Positions 51,562 to 59,991 are shown, counted from the first letter of the stretch. The stretch: 64,000 nucleotides of DNA from Flavobacteriaceae bacterium UBA3591 (GCA_002375695.1 DFMO01000010.1:197328-261327), one strand, 5' to 3'. Numbers and translations: made by a program. Notes: generated from the sequence alone by a model not told the origin.

Positions 51562-52446
51562 ATGGAATTAAAATCCCACTTCACGTTTAACAAACAACAG
51601 CGAAGTGGGATTTTGCTTTTGTTGCTATTTATTGTATTAACGCTGTGTGTTTATTGGTTTACCGATTTTTCGGAAAAAGATACTTTTGATGTTTCTTCGC
51701 CCGAAATTGTTTTAATTCAACAAGAATTAGATTCGCTTCGTTTGCTGGCAATTGAAAATAGAAAGCCTAAAATCTATCCTTTTAACCCTAACTTTATTAC
51801 AGATTACAAGGGGTATACACTCGGAATGTCCAACGAACAAATTGATAAATTACTTCAGTATCGTCGCGAGGGCGAGTGGATAAACTCAATAGCCGATTTT
51901 AAAAATGTGACAGGAGTTTCAGATTCTTTACTGAATGTTATAAGTCCGTATTTTAAATTTCCCGAATGGGTTACCAATCCAAAGTCAAAAACAGCTTTTA
52001 AAAACAACTCTTCCTCTAAGGGTTTTTCTGAAAAAAAATACACCGAAAAGATTGATTTAAACAAAGCAACTGCCGAGGAGTTGCAAAAAGTTAGTGGCAT
52101 TGGTAATACGTTAAGCCAGCGCATTATAAAGTATCGCGATAAACTAGGTGGCTTTTCAAGCGATATTCAGTTAAATAATGTGTACGGTTTAGAGCCCGAA
52201 GTTGTAAAACGAACCCAAAATCTTTTTACAGTAAAATCACCAAAACCTATTGAAAAGATAAACGTAAATACCGCTACAGCCTCAGATATTTCTACCATTC
52301 CGGGGGTGAGTTTTAACTTGGCTAAAAACATTTGGGAATACAGGCGACTTCGAGAAAAGATAAACAGCATTGAAGAGCTTAAAAAAATTGACGGAATGAC
52401 CCCAAGAAAGTTACAGCTAATTCAGTTATATTTGTCCGTTGAGTAA
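51562..52446 (+). CDS. Helix-hairpin-helix (ComEA-like) membrane-anchored protein
   Basis: This 294-residue protein has an N-terminal membrane anchor (LLLLFIVLTLCVYWF, about 19-33). Three HhH units follow: YTLGMSNEQIDKLLQYRREG, IDLNKATAEELQKVSGIGNT and INVNTATASDISTIPGVSFN. HhH motifs bind DNA non-specifically; ComEA uses them in DNA uptake. Three copies in a membrane-tethered protein fit a competence or DNA-handling role, which is inference. Confidence 0.88.
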   Translation: MELKSHFTFNKQQRSGILLLLLFIVLTLCVYWFTDFSEKDTFDVSSPEIVLIQQELDSLRLLAIENRKPKIYPFNPNFITDYKGYTLGMSNEQIDKLLQYRREGEWINSIADFKNVTGVSDSLLNVISPYFKFPEWVTNPKSKTAFKNNSSSKGFSEKKYTEKIDLNKATAEELQKVSGIGNTLSQRIIKYRDKLGGFSSDIQLNNVYGLEPEVVKRTQNLFTVKSPKPIEKINVNTATASDISTIPGVSFNLAKNIWEYRRLREKINSIEELKKIDGMTPRKLQLIQLYLSVE

Positions 52447-52494
52447 ATTTTTAAATTCGCCGAAAGGCTTGTAAATAATAGATTTTAGACCAGT

Positions 52495-53661
52495 ATGAAT
52501 AACATGTATTTTACAGAAGAACACGAATTTTTCAGAAAGAGTTTTCAAGACTTTCTTCAAAAAGAAGTAGTGCCTCACATTGAAAAGTGGGAAAAAACGG
52601 GCCAAATTGAGCGTTTTATTTGGGAAAAATTCGGGGAAATGGGCTATTTCGGAATTTATCAACCCGAAGAATACGGCGGGATGGATTTAGATCTTTTTTA
52701 TACTGTTATATTTTTAGAAGAACTTCAAAAAATAAATAGTGGCGGATTTGCAGCTGCCATGTGGGCTCACGCTTATTTGGCGATGACTCATCTTAAAAAA
52801 GAAGCAAATCACGAACAAAAAGAAAAATATTTAGCGCCAAGTATTACGGGCGAAAAAATAGGATGCCTTTGTATTACCGAACCCTTTGGCGGAAGCGATG
52901 TTTCTGGAATGCGAACTACAGCTGTAAAAAAAGGAGACACCTATGTAATTAACGGTTCAAAAACATTTATTACAAATGGGGTTTACAGCGATTATTTAAT
53001 AGTTGCAGCCAAAACAGCCCCCGAACTAGGAAACAAAGGAATAAGTATTTTTGTTGTAGATCGCGACACGAAAGGAGTTTCGGCAACAAAACTCGATAAA
53101 CTAGGATGGAGAGCCAGCGATACTGCCGAAATAGCTTTTGACAATGTTGAAATTCCGGCTTCAAATTTAATGGGCGAAGAAAATGCAGGCTTCCCATATA
53201 TCATGCAACACTTTGCATTGGAGCGACTTATTATGGGTATTAATGCGCACGCCCGAAGCGAATTTGCTTTAGAGTACACTATTCAATATATGAAAGAGCG
53301 TTTTGCGTTTGGAAAAAGTATTTCAAAATTCCAGGCATTGCGCCATCGCGTTGCACAACTCGCTAGCGAAATAGAGGTGAGTAAAACTTTTAATTATGTT
53401 ACCGCAAAACGTTTGGACCAAGGCGAATACGTTGTAAAAGAAGCTACCATGAGCAAGTTAATTTCAACAAAAGTTGCCGATGAGGTTATGACCGAATGTC
53501 TTCAGTTTTTAGGCGGATACGGCTATATGGAAGAATATCCGTTAGCACGCTTATTACGCGACAGTAGATTAGGCCCAATAGGAGGTGGTACATCTGAAAT
53601 TCTTCGTGAAATTATTTCAAAAATGGTTATTGAAGGCAAGGAATACAAACCCGCTACTTAA
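52495..53661 (+). CDS. Acyl-CoA dehydrogenase
   Basis: This 388-residue FAD enzyme introduces a 2,3 double bond in acyl-CoA. Blocks: GIYQPEEYGGMDLD, LCITEPFGGSDVSGMRTTA, FITNGVYSDYLIVAAKT, RWRASDTAEIAFDNVEIP-like region, and GPIGGGTSEILREIISKM. The residue before GTSEI is Gly, not the catalytic Glu of short/medium-chain enzymes, so the base may lie in helix G as in isovaleryl- or long-chain types. A second Met three codons in (52504) could be the start. Confidence 0.93.
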   Translation: MNNMYFTEEHEFFRKSFQDFLQKEVVPHIEKWEKTGQIERFIWEKFGEMGYFGIYQPEEYGGMDLDLFYTVIFLEELQKINSGGFAAAMWAHAYLAMTHLKKEANHEQKEKYLAPSITGEKIGCLCITEPFGGSDVSGMRTTAVKKGDTYVINGSKTFITNGVYSDYLIVAAKTAPELGNKGISIFVVDRDTKGVSATKLDKLGWRASDTAEIAFDNVEIPASNLMGEENAGFPYIMQHFALERLIMGINAHARSEFALEYTIQYMKERFAFGKSISKFQALRHRVAQLASEIEVSKTFNYVTAKRLDQGEYVVKEATMSKLISTKVADEVMTECLQFLGGYGYMEEYPLARLLRDSRLGPIGGGTSEILREIISKMVIEGKEYKPAT

Positions 53662-53682
53662 CACTTAATTTTTACTTTTAAA

Positions 53683-55101
53683 ATGAAGAACATCAAGAAA
53701 AGTTATTTTCTCACCCTTGTATTTTTATTGCTTGCCGTTGTAAGTTTTGGGCAAACTAAGTTAACAGGAAAGGTGTCAGATTTTTTAACATTTCAGCCTA
53801 TTGAAAGTGCCAGTGTGTATATAAAAAATACAACTACTGGCTCTATCACCAATGCAGATGGAAACTTTGTTTTAAAGGTACCACAGCAACATTTACAAGA
53901 TACGCTTATTATTTCGTCTATTGGGTATAAAAGCTTTACCGTTACGGTAGCCAATTTTGAAAATGGTAGCGATATTTATTTAGAAGAAGATGTAGCTTCT
54001 TTAGATGAAGTTGTAATCGTAGCAGATCCTCGCCCCACAACAGGCAATGGTATTGTGCAAAGGGCTATTGAAAAGTTACCAGACAATTTGCCCGAAATGG
54101 CTTATTTACAAAAAGGGTTTCTTCGGCATAAGGAGCGCAATAAAAAGGAGTACAAATGGCTTATTGAAAGCGCGATTACCCTCTACGATTCTAGCTATGC
54201 TGCGGGCGCTAAAAATCATTTAAAAATAAATGTAGACGAAACGCGAAAAAGTTACGATTTACGCGATGTAGACAGTTTGTTTACCTATTCGGCATATTTA
54301 AAAAGTTTAGGTTCAAAAAGTAGTAATGTAAGTAGAAGTGGGGTTAAAACTTCGGCTTTAATTAAAGCAATTAAATGGAACGACAGCCGTGTTAACGGAA
54401 TAGAAAATCTTTTTAAAGGGAAGCTTAATTTGGTTCGAAATTCAAATACTGTAGGCGCATTACTTGGTAAAAATACTTTGAACAAACATGAGTTTGTGCT
54501 CGATACAATTTTGGTTAATAACGGTCGGAAATTGTATAAAATTAAAATTGAAAAGGGAGAAGACTTTGTTGGGTTAAACACCCCAAATATTTACAACGAA
54601 GGTTTTGAGCCCAAGGGTTGGATTTATATTTATTACGACAACTACGCTATTAAAAAAGTGGAGTACGAACTTATTGCGGCTTCAGAGGTGCAAAAAAGAC
54701 GAAGTAAAAGTTTATTTGCCACACAAAAATTACACAAGCTTATTATAGATTATAAAGATTTTGATGGTAAAATGTACCCTAACTACATTTATTATGAAAC
54801 GCCTAAACTTGTAAATACTGGCGATCGTTCTTCAGATAGAGCAAAAACCGAAGCCGAACCCGGCTTTGATAAAGACGAACAATATTACTACACCATTCAA
54901 GAAATATTATTTAGTGATATTATTCAAGATTCAGAATTAATAAGCCAAGAACTACAACAAAATGATTGGTCTGCAGATATTTTTTCGAGTAAACCTTATA
55001 ATGAAGCTTTCTGGAAAAATTACAACGTATTGCTGGAAAGTAAAGAAGAGGAGAAGTTAATACAGGATTTAAGCAAACGCGCATCTTTATTTAAAGAGTA
55101 A
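53683..55101 (+). CDS. Carboxypeptidase-regulatory-like domain protein, exported
   Basis: This 472-residue protein has a signal peptide ending near VSFGQ (about 24), then a CarboxypepD_reg-like domain with TKLTGKVSDFLTFQPIESAS and NADGNFVLKVP (25-120). The remaining ~350 residues, mainly strands, are unassigned but resemble large Bacteroidota proteins in which this domain precedes an outer-membrane or periplasmic segment. It has no barrel-like C-terminal aromatic. It follows the acyl-CoA dehydrogenase by 21 bases. Confidence 0.82.
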   Translation: MKNIKKSYFLTLVFLLLAVVSFGQTKLTGKVSDFLTFQPIESASVYIKNTTTGSITNADGNFVLKVPQQHLQDTLIISSIGYKSFTVTVANFENGSDIYLEEDVASLDEVVIVADPRPTTGNGIVQRAIEKLPDNLPEMAYLQKGFLRHKERNKKEYKWLIESAITLYDSSYAAGAKNHLKINVDETRKSYDLRDVDSLFTYSAYLKSLGSKSSNVSRSGVKTSALIKAIKWNDSRVNGIENLFKGKLNLVRNSNTVGALLGKNTLNKHEFVLDTILVNNGRKLYKIKIEKGEDFVGLNTPNIYNEGFEPKGWIYIYYDNYAIKKVEYELIAASEVQKRRSKSLFATQKLHKLIIDYKDFDGKMYPNYIYYETPKLVNTGDRSSDRAKTEAEPGFDKDEQYYYTIQEILFSDIIQDSELISQELQQNDWSADIFSSKPYNEAFWKNYNVLLESKEEEKLIQDLSKRASLFKE

Positions 55102-55178
55102 TCATAGCTTATTCTTTTAACTTTTGTTGGTACATATATATTATATGTTAGCTTTAAGTAACTCTAAAATAACATATT

Positions 55179-55712
55179 ATGAAAAAGAAAGCATTTTTCT
55201 TTTTAGGCTTTTTAACACTTTCGTTATTTTTTTCTTGTGAAACAGAAAATGAAATAAAAGAGGTGGAAAACATGGAATCTGTGCAAACAACAGCGTTAAA
55301 ATCACCTAATGGCAACATACTTGTTTCATCAGAAAATGAATTGAAAGAACTCTATCTTCTAGAAACAAAACAAAGTGATATAAAAGACAAGAATACTATT
55401 AGTATACAAGAGATTGCTTATGATGAAAAAGAATCATATTCCATTGCTTTTGTTGACTTATTAGATAACGGTGCAATAAAAAAAATGCTAATTGTTTTTT
55501 CGGAAAAAGGATCACATAATTTCTTTCAAGATAGTAATAATCTATATGTAGTTCCTGATAAGAATAAGCCTTCTCAAGAAGAACCAACAGAAGGCGTTCT
55601 CAAAATCAAAAATTTAAACGCTGAAAAAAACTCTTCGCACCCTTTGCTAAGAGGAACATTTGTTTGTAATAGTGGTTGTTGTGGTTGGAGTAATCCAACT
55701 GCTAATGTATAA
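55179..55712 (+). CDS. Lipoprotein with apparent premature stop in a Cys-rich C terminus
   Basis: This 177-residue protein has a lipoprotein signal with lipobox SLFFSC (Cys about 20). It ends at TAA (55710-55712) just after CNSGCCGWSNPTANV. The same frame stays open to a second TAA at 55803-55805 and encodes 30 further residues with more Cys and Gly (LCGCPAGKPAGPDSD, ending DGCQIQYL). The tail reads as a natural continuation of the Cys-rich end, so the full gene was probably 208 residues (55179-55805) before a nonsense change. Sequencing error, recent mutation or readthrough are alternatives. The family is not recognised. Confidence 0.72.
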   Translation: MKKKAFFFLGFLTLSLFFSCETENEIKEVENMESVQTTALKSPNGNILVSSENELKELYLLETKQSDIKDKNTISIQEIAYDEKESYSIAFVDLLDNGAIKKMLIVFSEKGSHNFFQDSNNLYVVPDKNKPSQEEPTEGVLKIKNLNAEKNSSHPLLRGTFVCNSGCCGWSNPTANV

Positions 55713-55805
55713 CTTTGTGGTTGTCCAGCAGGAAAACCAGCAGGTCCCGACTCCGACCCAATTATTTTTACCACTAGTGATGGTTGCCAAATTCAATATT
55801 TGTAA
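55713..55805 (+). pseudogene. In-frame 30-codon continuation of the lipoprotein gene after TAA
   Basis: The reading frame continues unbroken past the TAA at 55710-55712 to a stop at 55803-55805. It has Cys at codons 2, 4 and 25 and the pattern CGCPAGKPAGP. Its composition and in-frame position suggest lost coding sequence rather than intergenic DNA. Confidence 0.55.
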
Positions 55806-55822
55806 TAGTATTGCTTAAAAAA

Positions 55823-55852
55823 TTGTTTATTAAAAAATATTTTCTATTTTTG
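55823..55852 (+). promoter_or_regulatory. Promoter of rpsU
   Basis: TTG at 55823-55825, a 19-base spacer, then TATTTTTG at 55845-55852. The predicted transcript would begin about 55858-55860, so its first bases are the Shine-Dalgarno region itself. Confidence 0.75.
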
Positions 55853-55865
55853 CCGACCTAAAGAG

Positions 55866-55875
55866 AGGAGGTGAT
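55866..55875 (+). promoter_or_regulatory. Extended Shine-Dalgarno of rpsU
   Basis: AGGAGGTGAT is complementary over ten bases to the 16S rRNA 3' tail, six bases before the ATG. Almost no other gene in the window has such a site. In Bacteroidota the anti-Shine-Dalgarno is normally hidden by ribosomal proteins including bS21, the product of this gene, so the site can serve as an autoregulatory switch. Confidence 0.85.
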
Positions 55876-55881
55876 GACACT

Positions 55882-56076
55882 ATGTTAATTATACCAGTTA
55901 AAGACGGAGAAAATATTGATAGAGCGCTAAAGCGTTTTAAGCGTAAATTTGACCGTACAGGAACAATGCGCCAGTTGCGTTCAAGACAAGCTTTTACAAA
56001 GCCTTCGGTTAAGAAGAGAGCGCAGTTGCAAAAAGCACAATATATCCAGAACTTAAGAGATCAGGAAGAAATTTAA
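55882..56076 (+). CDS. rpsU: 30S ribosomal protein bS21
   Basis: This 64-residue basic protein opens MLIIPVKDGENIDRALKRFKRKF and ends in a Lys/Arg-rich helix, the normal bS21 form in this phylum. It binds the 30S platform near the 16S 3' end. It has its own promoter, an exceptionally strong Shine-Dalgarno and a terminator, so it is a separately controlled unit. Autogenous control via the anti-Shine-Dalgarno is known from Flavobacterium johnsoniae as I recall. Confidence 0.97.
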   Translation: MLIIPVKDGENIDRALKRFKRKFDRTGTMRQLRSRQAFTKPSVKKRAQLQKAQYIQNLRDQEEI

Positions 56077-56109
56077 TTTACAGCAATTTAGCTGTATAGA
56101 TTATAATAT

Positions 56110-56145
56110 AAATCCGTTGAAATTTATTTCAACGGATTTTTTTTT
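56110..56145 (+). terminator. Terminator of rpsU
   Basis: AAATCCGTTGAAAT (56110-56123) and ATTTCAACGGATTT (56126-56139) are perfect inverse copies, followed by a T-run. Confidence 0.9.
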
Positions 56146-56205
56146 GTGCTAAAATTAGGGAAGCGCAATTTTAAACTGTATTTTTAAACTTCACCTACAA
56201 TAATA

Positions 56206-57108
56206 ATGATGCCAGAAACATCTTCGTTATTTCAAGCATTTTCAGAGTATCTCAAGCTCGAAAAAAAATATTCGTCCCATACGGTTACGGCATATTTAAA
56301 CGACTTGGAGCGCTTTCAATCTTTTGCCGAAGATGAATATCAAATTTCAGATATTTCCGAAGTAAACTATGCTATTATTCGTAGTTGGATTATTGCATTA
56401 GTAGATAGCGGTATTTCAAACAGAAGTGTAAATAGAAAGGTTTCGTCGCTTAAAACGTATTATAAATTTTTGTTGAAAATAAAGCAAATTGAAGCTAGCC
56501 CTTTAGCAAAACACAAGGCGTTAAAAGTTTCAAAAAGTATTCAAGTTCCTTTTTCTGAAAATGAAATAGATGAAGTAATGGAACTGCTTTTTGAACAGCA
56601 TGACTTTGAAGGGGTGCGAAATAGATTAATAATTGAGTTGTTGTACTCCACGGGAATACGACGCGCCGAGTTGGTTAATATTAAACTAAATGATGTGTCA
56701 ATTTCGCAGAAAACCATTAAAGTATTGGGTAAACGCAAAAAGGAACGTATAATTCCGCTTTTGCCGGCCGTTTTACAAACCATCCAATTGTATTTAACGG
56801 TTAGGGGCGAACTTAAAAATATCAAAGACAGCGATTATTTATTTCTTACCAAACGAGGGGTTAAAATTTATGAAAACCTTGTCTATCGCGTTATAAATTT
56901 ATATTTTAGTAAAGCATCTGAAAAAGTAAAAAAGAGTCCGCACATTTTGCGGCATTCATTTGCAACCCATTTATTAAACCAAGGAGCAGATATTAGTGCT
57001 GTAAAAGAGTTGTTGGGCCATTCAAGTTTGGCATCGACACAAGTTTATACTCAAAACAGTATTTCTAAGCTAAAAGAGGTCTATAAAAACGCACATCCAC
57101 GAAATTAA
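56206..57108 (+). CDS. Tyrosine recombinase, XerC/XerD family
   Basis: This 300-residue protein has an N-terminal SAM-like core-binding domain (about 5-95) and a catalytic domain with the full set: Arg in STGIRRAEL (about 152), Lys in GKRKKER (about 176), HILRH (His246, Arg249), GHSS (His272) and Tyr281 in VYTQNS. Length equals XerC/XerD, and the setting is core genome with no mobile element, so chromosome-dimer resolution at dif is likely. XerC versus XerD cannot be assigned here. Confidence 0.92.
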   Translation: MMPETSSLFQAFSEYLKLEKKYSSHTVTAYLNDLERFQSFAEDEYQISDISEVNYAIIRSWIIALVDSGISNRSVNRKVSSLKTYYKFLLKIKQIEASPLAKHKALKVSKSIQVPFSENEIDEVMELLFEQHDFEGVRNRLIIELLYSTGIRRAELVNIKLNDVSISQKTIKVLGKRKKERIIPLLPAVLQTIQLYLTVRGELKNIKDSDYLFLTKRGVKIYENLVYRVINLYFSKASEKVKKSPHILRHSFATHLLNQGADISAVKELLGHSSLASTQVYTQNSISKLKEVYKNAHPRN

Positions 57109-57171
57109 TTTAACTATAACAGGCGTATGGTGTAAAAATACTTAATGTATAACATTTTAAAATTGAAGTGT

Positions 57172-57474
57172 ATGAAAGTAAATGTACAAACACCCAACTT
57201 TGCAGCCAAAGATGATCTTTTACTATTTGTAAAAAAGAAATTAAATAAGCTCGAGCAATTTTATGACCGAATTGTATTTGCCGATGTTTTTCTAAAAGTT
57301 CAAAAAACGAGTGAGAAGGAAAATAAAAGTGTAGAAATTTTATTGAGTATCCCGGGGGATGAGGTAATGGTTAAAAAGGAGGCAAAATCTTTTGAAGAGG
57401 CTACAGATGAGGCGGTTAAAGCTTTGCAGCGCCAACTCAAAAAAAGAAAGCAAAAAGAAAAAGTATATTTATAA
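57172..57474 (+). CDS. hpf: Ribosome hibernation promoting factor (HPF/RaiA family), short form
   Basis: This 100-residue protein was started at the ATG giving MKVNVQTPNFAAKDDLLLF; an earlier in-frame ATG has a poor context. It shows the beta-alpha-beta-beta-beta-alpha pattern of the family, with KKLNKLEQFYDRI and a C-terminal basic helix (RQLKKRKQKEK). It lacks the long-HPF C-terminal domain. It inactivates or pairs idle ribosomes in stationary phase. It lies 63 bases after the recombinase gene. Confidence 0.92.
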   Translation: MKVNVQTPNFAAKDDLLLFVKKKLNKLEQFYDRIVFADVFLKVQKTSEKENKSVEILLSIPGDEVMVKKEAKSFEEATDEAVKALQRQLKKRKQKEKVYL

Positions 57475-57495
57475 CACATTTTTTTTAAAAAAAGT

Positions 57496-57525
57496 TTTGT
57501 GGAAAAAATAAATTCTCTACATTTG
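57496..57525 (+). promoter_or_regulatory. Promoter of the tRNA cluster / tuf operon
   Basis: TTTG at 57496-57499, an 18-base spacer, and TACATTTG at 57518-57525 match the Bacteroidota consensus well. Confidence 0.75.
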
Positions 57526-57526
57526 C

Positions 57527-57553
57527 AGTCCGTTAGAAATAGCGGACTTTTTT
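57527..57553 (+). terminator. Terminator-like hairpin in the leader before tRNA-Thr
   Basis: AGTCCG(T) pairs with (G)CGGACT around an eight-base loop and is followed by six Ts. It begins only two bases after the -7 element, so it lies at the very 5' end of the transcript, ahead of the first tRNA. It may act as an attenuator or a 5' stabiliser. Confidence 0.6.
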
Positions 57554-57588
57554 ATGGCTAACAAGCAGTCAAAAAAAGAGGTTGAAAA

Positions 57589-57665
57589 GCCGATGTAGCT
57601 CAGCTGGCTAGAGCAGCTGATTTGTAATCAGCAGGTCGTGGGTTCGAGTCCCTCCATCGGCTCCA
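57589..57665 (+). tRNA. tRNA-Thr (TGT anticodon)
   Basis: Full cloverleaf: acceptor GCCGATG/CATCGGC, D arm with GCTCAGCTGGCTAGAGC, anticodon loop ATTTGTAAT with TGT, T arm with GGTTCGAGTCC, and an encoded CCA. Confidence 0.97.
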
Positions 57666-57732
57666 AAATTTCCTCGAAAGTGGAAGTTTTTGAAATATTG
57701 AAATTTGGGTTTTTGTTTTAAAAAATCCAGTT

Positions 57733-57814
<82 letters not shown>

Positions 57815-57992
57815 CAAAAATTTCTGCGAAAGCGGGAAAAATTAGTTTCAGATAATGAACCGAGGGATTAGATAATTGGTTTAAAATTTGAAATATTGTT
57901 CCTTAAAATACTGGATACTTTTGAATGAGTTCTATGTAAAACTTTAAATTCTTTTTGGATTTGGTTTTTTGGGGGTTTATTCAAAATAAATT
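57815..57992. other. Spacer between tRNA-Tyr and tRNA-Gly
   Basis: 178 bases with no gene and no clear promoter or hairpin; AT-rich filler between co-transcribed tRNAs. Confidence 0.5.
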
Positions 57993-58065
57993 GCGGGAGT
58001 AGCTCAGTTGGTAGAGCGTCAGCCTTCCAAGCTGAATGTCGCCGGTTCGAACCCGGTCTCCCGCT
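57993..58065 (+). tRNA. tRNA-Gly (TCC anticodon)
   Basis: Acceptor GCGGGAG/CTCCCGC, D arm GCTCAGTTGGTAGAGC, anticodon loop CTTCCAA with TCC, T arm CCGGTTCGAACCCGG. CCA not encoded. Confidence 0.97.
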
Positions 58066-58073
58066 CTAATATG

Positions 58074-58101
58074 AGTTACAAGTTGTAAGTTGCAAGTTTA
58101 C
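58074..58101. repeat. Short tandem AGTTGxAAGTT-type repeat
   Basis: Units AGTTACA, AGTTGTA, AGTTGCA, AGTTTA follow one another between tRNA-Gly and tRNA-Thr. Such AGTTxCA tracts recur in flavobacterial spacers; no function is evident. Confidence 0.5.
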
Positions 58102-58150
58102 AGGTTGGAGTAGCCTGAAACTGGAAACCTTAAGCCTGAAACCAAAAAAC

Positions 58151-58210
<60 letters not shown>

Positions 58211-58222
<12 letters not shown>

Positions 58223-58319
58223 CAAACAAAACTGTCAGTGCCTAATATATTTTGTGTCATTGCATAAATTATTAGGGAGCATGGATTCACAGAAAAAACA
58301 GGGTCCATCATTGGCTCAA
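58211..58319 (+). repeat. 15-base duplication of the tRNA-Thr 3' end
   Basis: CCATCATTGGCTCAA occurs at 58211-58225 (end of tRNA-Thr) and again at 58305-58319, in the spacer before tuf. It resembles the short direct repeat left at a tRNA attachment site or by a partial tRNA duplication. Confidence 0.6.
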
Positions 58320-58371
58320 CTTGTGAATGCAATTGAACACTAATAATAACTAAGATTAAAATTAATACAAA

Positions 58372-59559
58372 ATGGCAAAAGAAAAATTCGATCGGTCAAA
58401 ACCACATTTAAATATTGGTACAATTGGACACGTAGATCACGGAAAAACAACGACCACTGCAGCTATTACTAAGGTTTTAGCTGATGCAGGATATTCTGCG
58501 GCGACATCATTTGATCAAATTGATAATGCGCCAGAAGAAAAAGAAAGAGGTATTACAATTAACTCTTCTCACGTAGAGTACCAAACAGAAAAGCGTCACT
58601 ATGCACACGTTGACTGTCCTGGTCACGCGGATTATGTAAAGAACATGGTTACTGGTGCTGCACAAATGGACGGTGCTATTCTTGTAGTTGCTGCTACAGA
58701 TGGTCCAATGCCACAAACACGTGAGCACATCCTTTTAGGACGCCAGGTAGGTATTCCTAGAATTGTTGTATTCATGAACAAAGTTGACTTAGTTGATGAT
58801 GAGGAATTATTAGAATTAGTAGAAATGGAGATCCGCGATCTTCTTAGCTTCTACGAGTATGATGGTGATAATGGTCCTGTTGTTCAAGGTTCTGCTTTAG
58901 GAGCACTTAACGGTGAGCAAAAATGGGTTGATGCGCTTCTTAAATTAATGGAAGAAGTTGATGCTTGGATTGAAGAGCCAGAGCGCGATACAGATAAGCC
59001 ATTCTTGATGCCAATTGAAGATGTATTCTCTATTACTGGTCGTGGTACTGTTGCTACGGGTCGTATTGAAACTGGTGTAGCTCAAACAGGAGACCCAGTT
59101 GAGATTATTGGTATGGGAGCTGAAAAGTTAACTTCTACTATTACTGGTATTGAAATGTTCCGTCAAATTCTTGATAGAGGTGAAGCTGGAGATAACGCTG
59201 GTATCTTATTAAGAGGTATTGAGAAAACTCAAATCTCTAGAGGTATGGTAATCGTTAAGCCAGGTTCTGTAACACCACACGCTAAGTTTAAAGCTGAGGT
59301 TTATATCCTTAAAAAAGAAGAAGGTGGACGTCACACTCCATTCCACAACAACTACCGTCCACAGTTCTACGTACGTACAACTGATGTAACTGGAACAATT
59401 ACACTTCCAGAAGGTGTTGAAATGGTAATGCCAGGTGATAACTTGACTATTCACGTTGAATTACTTCAACCAATCGCAATGAATGTAGGTCTTCGTTTCG
59501 CAATTCGCGAAGGTGGTCGTACAGTAGGTGCAGGTCAGGTAACTGAGATTTTAGACTAA
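58372..59559 (+). CDS. tuf: Elongation factor Tu
   Basis: This 395-residue GTPase carries aminoacyl-tRNA to the ribosome. G motifs: GHVDHGKTT (about 19-27), RGITIN, DCPGHADY and NKVD, then domain II with SITGRGTVATGRIE and domain III with FRAEVYILKKEEGG-like FKAEVYILKKEEGG. Codon use is strongly biased (AAC, GTA, CGT), a local reference for high expression. It lies after four tRNAs in what is probably one transcript. Confidence 0.99.
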   Translation: MAKEKFDRSKPHLNIGTIGHVDHGKTTTTAAITKVLADAGYSAATSFDQIDNAPEEKERGITINSSHVEYQTEKRHYAHVDCPGHADYVKNMVTGAAQMDGAILVVAATDGPMPQTREHILLGRQVGIPRIVVFMNKVDLVDDEELLELVEMEIRDLLSFYEYDGDNGPVVQGSALGALNGEQKWVDALLKLMEEVDAWIEEPERDTDKPFLMPIEDVFSITGRGTVATGRIETGVAQTGDPVEIIGMGAEKLTSTITGIEMFRQILDRGEAGDNAGILLRGIEKTQISRGMVIVKPGSVTPHAKFKAEVYILKKEEGGRHTPFHNNYRPQFYVRTTDVTGTITLPEGVEMVMPGDNLTIHVELLQPIAMNVGLRFAIREGGRTVGAGQVTEILD

Positions 59560-59581
59560 TTACATTATAATAAGAGCACTG

Positions 59582-59608
59582 GGTGTCCCGAATTAACTTC
59601 GGGATACC
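59582..59608 (+). terminator. Stem-loop after tuf
   Basis: GGTGTCCCGAA pairs with TTCGGGATACC (one G-T pair) around TTAAC, then GGCTTTTATAA follows. It may partly terminate after tuf, ahead of tRNA-Trp. Confidence 0.7.
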
Positions 59609-59661
59609 TTGGCTTTTATAACGAGTTTTAGCATTATTAAATAAAGTGTTATTTCTCATAG

Positions 59662-59734
59662 ACGGGTTTAGCTCAGTTGGTAGAGCACTGGTCTCCAAAA
59701 CCAGGTGTCGGGAGTTCGAGCCTCTCAACCCGTG
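59662..59734 (+). tRNA. tRNA-Trp (CCA anticodon)
   Basis: Acceptor ACGGGTT/AACCCGT, D arm GCTCAGTTGGTAGAGC, anticodon loop TCTCCAAAA with CCA, T arm GGGAGTTCGAGCCTCTC. It sits between tuf and secE, the usual bacterial order. Confidence 0.97.
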
Positions 59735-59799
59735 CAGAAGTACTGCAAGTGCAGCATCATCCCGCTCTTAGGGATTATCAAAATATTAATAGCGACGTC

Positions 59800-59988
59800 A
59801 TGGTAAACTATATTTCAGAATCGTACAAAGAATTAAAAAATCACGTTACGTGGCCAACTTGGGCAGAAGCGCAAAAACTAACTGTTATAGTTGCAGTTTT
59901 TTCGGTGCTTTTGGCATTGGCAATTTGGGGTGTAGATACCGTGTTTAGTAAAGTAGTTGGATTATATTTTGATTGGATCAAGTCGTAA
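59800..59988 (+). CDS. secE: Preprotein translocase subunit SecE
   Basis: This 62-residue single-span form was started at the ATG giving MVNYISESYKELKNHVTWPTW; the longer frame covers tRNA-Trp and was rejected. The amphipathic helix with NHVTWPTWAEAQK precedes one membrane helix. It joins SecY and SecG in the translocon. Three bases separate it from nusG. Confidence 0.97.
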   Translation: MVNYISESYKELKNHVTWPTWAEAQKLTVIVAVFSVLLALAIWGVDTVFSKVVGLYFDWIKS

Positions 59989-59991
59989 GCA

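Noticed and set aside
56206..57108. Integrase of a mobile element
   Set aside because: Length and active-site pattern equal XerC/XerD, the neighbours are rpsU and hpf, and no cargo or attachment pair surrounds it.
58074..58101. Possible CRISPR or regulatory repeat
   Set aside because: It is a simple AGTTxxA tandem tract of seven-base units, typical spacer filler.
59677..59799. N-terminal extension of SecE
   Set aside because: The extra frame covers tRNA-Trp; the ATG at 59800 gives the normal SecE start.
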